64,000 nt of DNA from Apostichopus japonicus. Taxonomy: Eukaryota > Echinodermata > Holothuroidea > Aspidochirotida > Stichopodidae. The translations under genes and the position numbers were made by a program. The notes under the pieces are model-generated. The model did no database searches and was not told where the DNA came from. It saw only the letters and a list, made by a program, of their open reading frames with translations. This document shows, piece by piece, positions 39,901 through 48,971 of the stretch; within the stretch, counting starts at the first letter, position 1; each line of letters starts with the position of its first letter. The DNA lies in NCBI RefSeq assembly GCF_037975245.1, contig NC_092571.1:19366917-19430916 (forward strand), given 5' to 3'.

Positions 39901-42900
39901 AAATGGAGGAAGTCCTTTGAGGATGGGTGCTCTTTGTGGAGGACATACATTGGGGGACAACCGTGCCTGATGGAGACCAGTAGTTGTTGTACGACATTAC
40001 CTCCATATTTATTACACAAGACTGGGATCTCGTTCTAATTCAAAGTGCATTCGAAGTTTCCAATGGAATTGAATGAACGTGTTCTACAGTTACTACGTTG
40101 TTTAGAACTATAATGAATGCGAAATGTAATGTTTATGGCCGAAAAGTGTTATACAATGAACATAATTATACCTTGTGACCTCAGAGAACTATAAATGATT
40201 CACTTTCGAGAAAGCACACTACGTTGTCTTCAAATTTCATGGTGTCAATTGCGTCATTCATAGATTTAACTATACTTTTGTAATCTGGCAATTTGGACCT
40301 TGAATTGTCACATTTGTGTCAACTTAATGGAAGCAAGGTTCCACTTTGTGTCAATCTATGTTATTCTATTCATAGGGAATTGTAAGAATTTGTCAACGGA
40401 ATTGAAAGTTGGAAAACGTCTTTTGGACAGCAGCAAGTGCGTTCGTTCAAAATGATATTGAATTACTTAGTCAATTAGAGTAATGGAAGTTGTGGACACA
40501 ACGAAAAATATTTCAGGAGTTGTACATTTATGCGTAGTGCTATGACTACCTGCTGTAATACAACAATTAAGTATACTAGCTACAATGATAAAGACGATAA
40601 ATTGAAGAATGAAAACAAACTATGTGCCCGCTCAGTGATACATAGAAAAAAATGATAATGTCGAAAGTGAGAAACTACGCACTTCAATTGGCCTCATAGT
40701 TAGACAAGCACACTTTGTGTTTATCAGTAGAAACTCTAAAACATCACGGAATTGTAAAAAAATTAATTGACAAGCTATTCTTAAAAGTCATCATTATCGA
40801 GGAAGTTAGTTTTGCTTCCGGAGGAAACAAAATAAAGGATAAAAGAAAGGAAGCATGAAGACGAAAACCAAATAGAATTATTAAAGGTAGCTGCAACAGC
40901 TAGCTATTGTTGACAAAATAATTTAAATGCATGGTACATATCACATGCATCAAAAATATATAAGAGTTATTCCGACAAAATGTCTTCAAGTTTAAAAACA
41001 CAAAACGTTGTCATCTAGTTTCTGTTCTCACTATAAAACAAAGTAGGCTAATATCCACGAATCGTGCTATTAAGATATTTGTGTTACAAGACACCTGTTG
41101 GCTTTTTTGTGTTTTTTGTGTGTTATTAATGTGTTACCATTAAGTAATATGCATGAGATATGTTTCTGTATCTGTTGGAGCAACACCCAATGTCAGACAT
41201 AAAGAGCATCCCGGGGAGGTTTCAACTCAAGTTTTTCAAACGAGCAGAAATTGCATAACCATGTTTTATAATTAGCCATTTTAGAACACGAGCCTGCAGG
41301 CGATTTTTGCCTCCTTCGTTGGCGGCATTTCTCTGCGTATTGTATATTATACGGATTAAGACATTCGGATGCAGGGCATTGTTACACAAATCATGTTATA
41401 TTTCGCTGTATAAGATATTATTAAACACATGGAACCTGCTCTTAGTAACACGTGAGAGTCATATACCCTAGTCAATGAATATCCTATCATCTTTCAATTC
41501 ACTTATTGTTGACTCCCTTTATTCTTTTGAGAATCGTTTCCAAGAAATGATTTCGTTGTGTGACCTGATTTTGGTCTGAGTCAATACCAAACTTTATGGA
41601 TTTACTTTATATGTTACATCACTGAAAGCTATAACTATCACCTGGATAAAACAAGCACAGCAGTTCTGTTAGATTGTTTCGGTCGAAGATTTCACTATGA
41701 ATGATGAGACTTTGTTAGTTTTCTGTCAAATATCTTGGTTAAATTAAATTTGTTAACGTAATAATAAATGGCTTGCATTGACGGCAATGCCTAGAAGACT
41801 TCGGATTCAACAGAATGGTTAACAATGGCAATGATGTAAGCCGCATATGCTGGATAATAAACAGTTGATAAAAGACCATTAAAAAGTCACAAATTATTCA
41901 TTATACAAATCGCCCTTGATAAGGTAAGAGAAGCACCCTTATATATTCATTTTGACAAAGATATATGATATCAGCAAACAGACTTCCCTGGCCGTCATGA
42001 TGACGTCATTATGACGTAATAGAAGCCAAACTATGCACATCACGTTGTGTGGGAGAAGAATCAACTTATATATCGAGCAAAACATGTTGAAATCACTGAA
42101 ACGATCCACCTACAGAAATACGTAAATTTGATGTTTTACTTTATTTCAAATCATGAAATTCTTTTTTTTTTGTCACATGAGATTCCATATGTAATTGATT
42201 AAACAAACAGAACACGTATGCAATATTTAAACAATTCGTTATTTAACGATTCAACATTAAAAGGAAAAGGAATAAAACAAACTATGAACGTTAAATTTGT
42301 TTGTTTTTTTTCCTTGAAACTACACCTTTAGTGAAACTGAGGCAAAGAACTTAAGGTTACAACTGGTGACTTAGATTTGGTAGGAATGAAGGCACGGTGA
42401 CATATTCCTACAGAATACCTTATTCATAGATTCATTTTAGTATTTACCGATGAGGTCAAATTTATCCCTTTATCGCAATGACGTGGTGGCGAAGATGAAT
42501 AAGTAACACAAGGAAAGACACCAAATAACAAATAGGACGAAACTTTTCATAATCTAACTAATATAGTTATTAACCTCCACTTGCATATCTTAAGGGCTCA
42601 GTCTCGTTTAATGTCTAGTTATTATTCCTTAAAGTATCTGTATCATTCTGCTCATTCAACTTGTACTATATTTTCTTCTTTACCAGGGAGTCTTCTACTC
42701 TGTTAAGCCAATTCAGGCTTTATAGAATACTTCCTTTCACATTGTAATTTTTTGGTGATAAAACAAATAAATAATCAAGCAAAACAAACAAACAAATGTT
42801 TAAGCGACAGCTAATCCAACGAACAGGAATACTTCAATATTTACAAGTTGATCGTTGTTATGTCAAAGAGAAGAAAATTGACATAAATTGAGATGCACTA

Positions 42901-45162
42901 TGCAATGACTTTGCAGGGTACACGACATAATGAGGAAATGAACGGAAAATAAATAATAAAAGTTTGCAATCAAGATTTTTTTTTTGAAAACACATAACAA
43001 AGAAGGTGTATGCATTTTCTGACTTCATGAACCCATTGAGGCGTTGGTACGTTTCAGAATTTTCCAGTTTAAATTTTAACATATTTAAAAATAGGAACAT
43101 TATAGGAAATAAATTAATACGAAAAATATAACATGAAGAAATGAAGTTGTTATAAAACAAAGAGTGGCAAATTTATAACAACTGTTCTGAGCCTATAGTA
43201 TGAACCTAGTATGACCCTAGTATGACCCTAGCATGACCCTAGCATGACCCTAGTATGAACCTAGTATGACCCTAGGATGAACTTAGTATGAACTAAGTAT
43301 GAACCAAGTTGACTACTCTGTATGGCGACAAAACTTAGCCAAAGGTCTGTTTCTGTATAACTAGGTCGGACCAAGTTCATTCTTGCAATTGTATACATTA
43401 CCAAACAACACTTTGGCAGCTGTAGACTATACAGATGCGGTGCTAAAAAAAACGCAGAGCATTTTGAAGTTTGTTTTGATAATGTATATTCTGATTATAT
43501 CATTACGTAACCAGAATTACATCATTATTTCATGGGACACAGCAGGCGCGGCGGAACGGGAAAATTATTGGGAGGGGGGCTAATATGTGGAGACTATCTA
43601 AGCGGAGCGCCACCATCGGTTGGCGCGGAGCGTACAAGAAAATTTTGGGTTTTTCAAACCCCCCAGATGGCCGGAAACGGCACTTCCCGAGTGTTTCATG
43701 CTGCGAATACCTAGCCCTAAAACATGGGTCTCAAGCCTGCAATTTATCAGATTGCACGTAAAAATCTGTAAAAACATTGTAATTTGTATATTCGATGGTG
43801 TTTTAAGAGAGTAGCTATTACTCGACGTGTACTCGCAAAGACGTTTTTGAGTGTAGTAAATTACTACTTGCAATTAAATGCAATAATTACAAGGGCGTCG
43901 GAAGCTATTTTTGATTGGTACGGCGGTTCAGAGTGTGGCCAACTATCATAATTATCGGGGGGACGTTTGGTAGGTCAAACTACGCTACGCGCCACCATGG
44001 TTGTCGCGTAGCGTAATGGAGAAAATTTTGAAAATATGCCTCCCAGATTGCAGGAAATGGCACTTCCCGAGCTTGAAAACAAGACCCCTGCCATGCCAGA
44101 GTAGTCACATTTAGCCTACTTGCCGTCATCATTATTGAAAATTATTGAAACATATACCTCCGAGATATTTTTTCCCCATTTTTTAGTCCTACTTTTTTTT
44201 TTTTGCGTCGTGAATATTGGTCCGGCGTTCGCCGGACCTGCCCGTAACGGCTCCGACGCCCCTGAATTAAATAAATGTCATAAGAAAAAACAGAAAGCAT
44301 TCCTTAATGTCAACAAATGGGTAATTCCAAAACCATGTGCAGTTGCCAACAAATTTCTATGACCTAGCACTGTCATCATGTCATGAATGCATGTACCCTA
44401 TACAGTACAGGTGAAATGCTAATATTGTGTTTTTGTTTGTTTAATAATTGATTGCGTTTAAAAATAAAGCCATGTTCCACGCCTTGCGTGTACTCGTAGT
44501 GTAATCGCAAATGTTGATGAGTGTAGCGTTTAGCTTATTACCCTCTTATTTAAAACAATAATATTCGATGAGGCATGATACAGACAATCAATTATCATAT
44601 TTAATTATTACACCTATATAGTATACGTGTGCATCGGACAGATCGACAAGTATGCATTAAAAAATGGGCAGATGCACGTTTCGGAGCCTTGGTAAATATT
44701 GGGGGGGGGGGGGCTTATCATGCATTTGCCCCCTCAACTTTTTCATTGGGGGGCTGAGCCCCCCCAAGCCCCCCCGGTTCCGCCGCCACTGGGACACAGT
44801 ACTATATTTCATAAAGTTTGATTTTACATTTCTATAGAAACTATAAGTGCTACTTACGTATATATTCTCCCAGTTTTGCGTTTTTCCTCTGCCTTTGTCT
44901 GTATTGCTTTGAAGTAGTACGTACCAAATTAGCAATGTCCTGTATAAGTGTATGTAACCTGTGCTTGAAATCTTGATCAAGCTCATGCTGCTGGCAACGA
45001 AAAGAGGGAGAGATGTGGATATAGAAAGAGACAAATAGAGAAAGGGGTGGGGTGGGGAGGGGCGGGGTGATAGGTAAGGCAACAAACTATTACAAAACTG
45101 GGTGAAGAAGTTTATCTACAGAAATAAATGGACTGAGTTCAGATGTTGTGTCAGTAAAGCTG

Positions 45163-45212
<50 letters not shown>

Positions 45213-48127
45213 TCTAGTCACGTTTAATTTCGTAGAGGAAATGAGTACTTTGAAAGACAGATAGGCAATTATAGAGAAATGCGCTTTAGGAAACTTCTCT
45301 AAAGGCGTTCACTTACATTTGGCAAGAAGAAAGTACTTTCTTTAAATGAGACTACTAAATTGTCTATTAGATATGAAATTAGATGAAACGACGTTGCAAA
45401 TATATTTCTCCATTTAAAACATTTGCGAAAATTGCGACTCTTTGAGGTAGGTCTAATGGAGTGGAATAAATTTCAATTATCATATCAATAAAACTAAACC
45501 AAACCCGTTCCCTTCAAATCCTTACTGTAGAAAATTGGAATAAACAATCGATTATAGAAGGTAAAATATAATAATTTGATGTGGTCTGTTTATCGTTGTT
45601 AACATACGCCCATAACATATTCAAGGGCCCCATCTGGACTGTTGCTGTAAGTAATTGTTTATATTCGTTTCTTAACTTTGGCAGTAAACCTCAAATAAAT
45701 ACAATTTTTATGTGAACTACTGATGTGGACAATGCTGTTAAGTTTACCCCTTAAGACATACTCAATCACAATCAGAAGAGAAATCGTGGTCACATGAAAG
45801 GTTAGAAGTTCATTGTTCAAAGTAGCTCTAAGAAACTTCAAAACCGTTTTATTGTGTTTCCTGATCATTGTTTCACCTAATAGCAAAAGTTGGGTAGAAT
45901 AATTGTGTCAACTTAAACATATATTCCGATGGTCCACGTTCATATCTTTAGGTTGCCCGGAACCACACACTTAGAGAAGTTTGTATCACGAAGATATGAT
46001 ACTTTGGAGAGATCTTTTATATGCATCTCAAAACAACAGAGTGAACGATGTTCATTAGGTCAAAGTTAGTCCGTTTGTATTACACCTGAAAAGGGGTAAA
46101 ACATCAATTTCTGGACGCTGGACGGATTCAGTTTGTTGTTAAAGTTTATCCAAAATACTATTATTACCTTTTACCTAAAAATATTATTTAAAAGCGGAGA
46201 AACTCTCCCTCCTATAAATGAAATTGGCTGAATAAGAGCTTAATCCTTACTTCTTAATCCTTAATAAAGTGCTTAATCCTTAATGATAGACTCCAGCTCT
46301 TGTCGATATAAGTGCTACAAATAAAGACACGCACCGTACATTAGATCTCAGGTAGGAAACAAAAAGGGATTTATATCTTTCAAGAATCCTCATAGCTTAT
46401 CTCAAAAGATTCTTATTCAACCTGTCCGATTGATTTCAACTCGTGCGAAATTATGACGCATTTTATTTCATTTTGAACTGACGTTAATTCAAAGATCTCA
46501 CTTGATACACTGATAAACAAACAAATCCCATTTACGAGTGATCGTTTCATACGCCATTGTTCTGTTTCTATAGAAAGATAATTGTGTCATCATAACACAT
46601 AAAAGAGAACCTAAAATGCATCGCAGTACCAAACGTCATCGACATTTCATGCACGATTATGAATCTTTGAAGCGCAAAATAAATGACTTTACATCCTGCT
46701 AAGAGTAAGCTTAAACGCAGGTATAATATGATATGATGCATTAATCAAGCACATGTAATTAGTAACGTGTTATTATTACGTGAATAGCTACGTTGATGTT
46801 ATCTATGTATTTAGATCAGTTGACTGTACAAATTGTATAAATTAATGTCATATGATTTTCCGTTTTTACATTGTTTGTATTGCTATAGGAATAATCGAGC
46901 GAATATATGTTGCTTCTTTGTTGCAACGAACAGCTTTAAAAAGGAACAATGACTTGCGGAATTTGTTCTTCCAAAGTTTAAGTCATTTGACGAACATTTA
47001 CTTCCAAACATAATGCGGTATTAGTGTTAATAATCACAGATTGGTTAGAACATTTTGATCGTTTAGATTTTCTATAAATAATAAATGTATACGATTTATA
47101 GCATTTCTTTGTAATGGTACAACATTATTCAACTATTTTGATCAATTACCATCAATAAACTTCATTATTCATTAAACAAAACACGTGTCTGTTAAATCTG
47201 ACGTAGAAATTAAGAAAGGAAAATTCTGATAAATACTTTCATTCAGCTTGTCATTCAGCCTCTGAAGAAGATCCTGCTAGGATCGAAACGTCAGGCCCTC
47301 TTTACTTTTACACATTCTCTTACACAGGCTTCTTTATAAGCAGTTTGCTAACAGTTTTGTTTTATTTTGAAATATTTTCATCATCAAATTAGTTCCGTGT
47401 TTTTTACTATGGAGGTTAGTCTTGGTTTTCCGTTCTGTATGTAGGTTACATTAACAGTTCTACAAGAAACCTGGAAGTGCATGTATAGTTGTTCAGTAAT
47501 ATACGATTAAGTAGGCAAGAGGGGCGTATTTGATATGCCTTACCAACCAATCACATTTATAACCTAATTTGGGGTCACTAAAGTGAGAAAACAACGTGTT
47601 AATCGATGTCTCCAAGATTTCTAGATTTCTAACAATTCTTTTCGCACGTATAAAAGTTCCCTTTTCCCTGCAAGAAATAATATACTGGACCAAAGTAAAT
47701 ACTAAACCAAACTTTTAGTCTGGATGCATGGCAAGTGGGTCGTGTTCTACTGACGTCATTAACAGCCCGAAATTATTATTTTCAACAATACACTAAGACG
47801 AAAGGAAATTGATCATTCCATTTTGGTATCGTGTGTGTTTATACTCACCGAGTAACGGGTATCATAGACATTTTGCAGAAATCTTGAGATAGATTCGGAT
47901 GGGTCTATTGTCCTCTCATTCGTAGTTTCTCCTCTTCTTTTCATCTCTGAGAGGTAGGGATTCTCTTTGTCATGAAAGGCAGGCCAATCGGTATTGGGAA
48001 ATAGATAATCGTTTAGGGAGGATGACATCACCAGAGGTTTAGCGGAGATGGAATGAGTTCGATGTATGAACCACAATATAAAGAGAAGCACTTGACAGTA
48101 TCGCCAGTGTAGAGTAAAAGTTGCCAT
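32878..48127 (-). CDS. seven-exon gene for an unrecognised secreted protein of about 385 aa
   Basis: Seven open blocks on the minus strand, each bounded by AG and GT, join in consistent phase (0, 1, 0, 0, 0, 0) from ATG 48127 to a TAA at 32878. The predicted protein starts with a basic-then-hydrophobic signal peptide (about residues 1-28), so it should enter the secretory pathway. Residues 94-137 are a highly charged, helix-prone block with a basic run (RQRQRK). Residues 138-253 are rich in Pro and Ser and look disordered. Residues 254-385 look folded, with Cys303 and Cys338 (possible disulfide) and one sequon at Asn298. The start of exon 5 faintly resembles the first strand and helix of a SEA domain, but this is weak. 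I do not recognise the family. Extra phase-0 exons in the long introns could have been missed. An AATTAAAT about 30 nt after the stop could serve as a variant poly(A) signal. The splice pattern is strong; the function is unknown. Confidence 0.8.
33104..33235 (+). repeat. 20-bp satellite, 6-7 units
   Basis: Head-to-tail copies of GAATGAGTTATATATTTCAG with one or two changes per unit (for example AAATGAGTTACATATTTCAG). It ends exactly where the fold-back element begins. Confidence 0.85.
33236..33428. mobile_element. fold-back (MITE-like) element
   Basis: Two imperfect arms of about 90 bp meet at a short centre (near 33332-33339). GATAAATCGGTAGCATGTG on the left is mirrored by CACATGCTACCGATTTAT on the right, and ATTCCAACAAATCC by GGATTTGTTGGAAT. 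No coding capacity. It sits in intron 6 and directly follows the 20-bp satellite. Confidence 0.75.
34171..34686 (+). mobile_element. hAT-like MITE with perfect 8-bp target duplication
   Basis: The left end is CAGGGTTTCCCTAACT and the right end reads inward as CAGGGGTTCCCTAACT, so the terminal inverted repeats are about 16 bp. The exact octamer CCCTATAG flanks both sides (34163-34170 and 34687-34694). Length is 516 bp with no transposase. It lies in intron 6 of the minus-strand secreted-protein gene. Confidence 0.88.
35940..36120 (+). repeat. degenerate GGGTCAGT-type repeats
   Basis: GATCAGTAAGGGGGCCAGT, ATAGGGTCAGTGAGGGGGCT and GGGTCATTAAGAGG share a core at about 20-bp spacing. The Thr/Pro-rich minus-strand frame here follows from the repeat. 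It lies in intron 6 close to exon 6. Confidence 0.5.
36298..36426 (-). CDS. exon 6: C-terminal domain, first Cys and sequon
   Basis: 43 codons between the acceptor CATCACTGCAG and the donor GTAACT, phase 0 at both ends. It carries the only N-glycosylation sequon (Asn298, NKT) and Cys303, then beta-like segments (CLFIETI and FEWRILV). Confidence 0.8.
36855..36902 (+). repeat. (AT)n microsatellite
   Basis: About 24 AT units in intron 5 of the secreted-protein gene. Confidence 0.95.
37466..37615 (+). repeat. diverged duplication with G-rich spacer
   Basis: TCCATTCTCCTTAAACATAA with AACCCTA occurs twice, about 90 bp apart. Each copy is followed by a G-rich run (GGTGGGGGGGGTGAGGGGGT in the first). 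It is in intron 5, so the transcript has the C-rich strand. Confidence 0.7.
37790..37894 (-). CDS. exon 5: start of the C-terminal domain
   Basis: 35 codons between a strong acceptor (TTTTTTCTTTAG) and the donor GTACGTAAG, phase 0 at both ends. An alternating hydrophobic strand (ITVQVI) is followed by an amphipathic helix around YHLMNLLTDLL. This pattern is loosely like the first strand and helix of SEA-type domains, but that is only a weak inference. Confidence 0.78.
38464..38724 (-). CDS. exon 4: Pro/Ser-rich region
   Basis: 87 codons, open throughout in the frame set by exon 3. The donor is GTGAGT after CCACCG. The acceptor is TTGCAAAG behind a T/C-rich tract and is weaker than the others. 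The composition (many Pro, Ser, Gln and Thr, no Cys) suggests a flexible linker. The opposite strand is also partly open, so the strand call rests on the splice sites. Confidence 0.75.
39257..39345 (-). CDS. exon 3: short linker exon
   Basis: Two bases complete the Arg codon split with exon 2, then 29 codons follow to GAG and the donor GTAAAT (phase 0). The acceptor is CTATTTAG. The translation is polar and Pro/Ser-containing, with no Cys. Phase agreement with exon 2 on one side and exon 4 on the other is the main support. Confidence 0.72.
39500..39990 (+). repeat. purine-rich degenerate repeat region
   Basis: Many diverged GAGGACA, GGACAGTG and GAACAGTAATTGG motifs at roughly 25-40 bp spacing, with G runs. 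The open frames here on the minus strand are Pro/Ser-rich by composition only. It lies in intron 2, just beyond exon 3. Confidence 0.4.
43198..43310 (+). repeat. 11-bp minisatellite
   Basis: About ten units of TATGACCCTAG with variants TATGAACCTAG, CATGACCCTAG and TATGAACTAAG, increasingly diverged to the right. Located in intron 2 of the secreted-protein gene. Confidence 0.85.
43594..43690 (+). repeat. shared transposon module, copy B
   Basis: Matches the module inside the hAT-like element at 20211-20300: CTATCTAAGCGGAGCGCCAC, then GGTTGGCGCGGAGCG, AGAAAATTTTGG and a CCCAGAT...GGCACTTCCCGA end. It follows a CAGGCGCGGCGGAACGG sequence at 43544 that may be the terminus of another fragmentary element. 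Confidence 0.65.
43890..44264 (+). mobile_element. TIR-bearing non-autonomous element
   Basis: The left end is CAAGGGCGTCGGAAGC; the right end reads inward as CAGGGGCGTCGGAGCC. The inside contains a near-palindromic hairpin module (43981-44015). A clear 8-bp target duplication is not visible, so the superfamily is only probably hAT. It lies in intron 2 of the secreted-protein gene. Confidence 0.6.
44690..44792 (-). mobile_element. end fragment of a G-rich hAT-type element
   Basis: Read on the minus strand from 44792, it starts CAGTGGCGGCGGAACC and continues into runs of G (GGGGGGGCTTGGGGGGGCTC). CAGTGGCGGAACC-like ends are common in animal hAT elements. The opposite end was not located. Confidence 0.5.
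44858..44990 (-). CDS. exon 2: charged helical block
   Basis: 43 or 44 codons plus one base. The donor is GTAAGT after ATATAC (phase 1). The acceptor is a tandem CAG-CAG following a pyrimidine-rich tract; both sites keep the frame and differ by one Gln (exon start 44990 or 44987). The translation is rich in Lys, Arg, Gln, Asp and Glu, with regularly spaced Leu and Ile, and ends near KNAKLGEYI. Confidence 0.75.
45167..45211 (+). repeat. (AT)n microsatellite
   Basis: About 22 AT units just upstream (minus-strand sense) of exon 2, in intron 1. Confidence 0.95.
47258..47296 (+). ncRNA. hammerhead-ribozyme-like motif, Penelope-type
   Basis: The order fits a minimal hammerhead: GCCT (stem I strand), CTGAAGA core, A, GATCC-TGCTA-GGATC (5-bp stem II), GAAA core, CG, then TC and AGGC (stem I partner). 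One extra A sits between CTGAAGA and stem II, so activity is doubtful. Similar GAAACGTC motifs mark Penelope-like elements, known to carry hammerheads. No reverse transcriptase or GIY-YIG domain was seen nearby. It lies in intron 1 of the secreted-protein gene, on the opposite strand. Confidence 0.5.
47849..48127 (-). CDS. exon 1: signal peptide and N-terminal region
   Basis: 93 codons from ATG 48127 to TCG, followed by the donor GTGAGT (phase 0). The N-terminus has basic residues, then a hydrophobic core (QVLLFILWF) and small residues, which is a typical signal peptide. The rest is polar, with a FLQNVYDTRYS stretch before the donor. Just upstream of the ATG, a pyrimidine run ends in CCAAG (AG at 48137-48136). 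It may be an acceptor that places the exon start at 48135 and implies a separate 5'UTR exon further up. Confidence 0.8.
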
Positions 48128-48944
48128 GTCCTCACCTTGGAAAAAAAGATATCTTTAATAAATAATAACAGTGCAATAATTGACGTTTATTAATGCGACA
48201 TGAGAAAGTAAGATAGAAGGCTTGTCGTACAGATGCCAACATGTGAAGGAAAATCATATCGTTATAGCAGACTATCCGGAGTAGAATAGTCATTGTTATT
48301 TCACTAATCATATGATAAACTAGTGATCTCATTTACAGTTTACAATTAATACAAAGTTTTAAAAACATTCTCAGGTTCTGTTTGATAAAAAATATATAAC
48401 TAAAAATTCGGCTTTCGAATGAAACTTGTCTTATAGGTTCAGGCAGTGGAGCCACATGAAAAGAGAAATGTGTAGCCATAAAGTGACATCTTTACTTTAT
48501 TGTAATTTATCTATATCGATAAGCTACTAAAAATCTAGCATGTGAATACGTATCTCTACCAACTGGCGTGACATCACCCTTTCAACATTTTTAGAACTTT
48601 GAAATAATTTCGATAACTCATTTGACTTCTTGTCACGTGCACAACAGTAACTATTTTCATAGAAGCAGTTTGAGTGATAAAGTGCGATTTTTTTAGAATG
48701 GTGAGATATCCTGTCGTTGCGTTATGGAGATGGGATCATGTCTTTGTGAGACGTATATATATTTATATATCAAGATGAAGACTTATATATACTGTATCAC
48801 TCCTTCTTGAGTGCTCTATATTGACATTTCGCCACGTCATATTAGAGTTTCTATTGAATGGCAGAGGTTACGAGGCTGTGCTTCCAAGTTGACGGTCCTT
48901 CATTCAAGCATCCGTGGAGTGGATCATATCAAAGAGTTATTTAG

Positions 48945-48971
48945 GTTTCTCGTACCCTGAGGACTCATCAG
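48945..48971 (-). ncRNA. degenerate hammerhead-like core
   Basis: On the minus strand CTGATGAGTCC is followed by a short loop, GGG, and then GAGAAAC, which recalls the consensus CTGATGA...GAAAC. Stem II is imperfect, two extra bases precede GAAA, and no convincing stem I or cleavage site was found. Confidence 0.25.

Larger units (their letters stand above)
39346..44857 (-). other. intron 2 of the secreted-protein gene
   Basis: 5.5-kb phase-1 intron. It carries the purine-rich repeat, the 11-bp minisatellite and a cluster of transposon fragments at 43.5-44.8 kb. No additional exon was recognised. Confidence 0.6.
44991..47848 (-). other. intron 1 of the secreted-protein gene
   Basis: 2.9-kb phase-0 intron with the (AT)n run, the hammerhead-like motif and a CRE octamer at 47751. 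An extra phase 0-0 exon here cannot be excluded. Confidence 0.55.

Noticed and set aside
39718-40038. several Pro-rich frames around 39.7-40.0 kb
   Set aside because: They come from a purine-rich degenerate repeat in intron 2; no splice sites in phase with the gene.
44657-45085. 142-codon minus-strand frame
   Set aside because: Overlaps true exon 2 in a different frame (the exon reads HELDQDF... in the supported phase) and a G-rich transposon end. The supported exon was kept instead.
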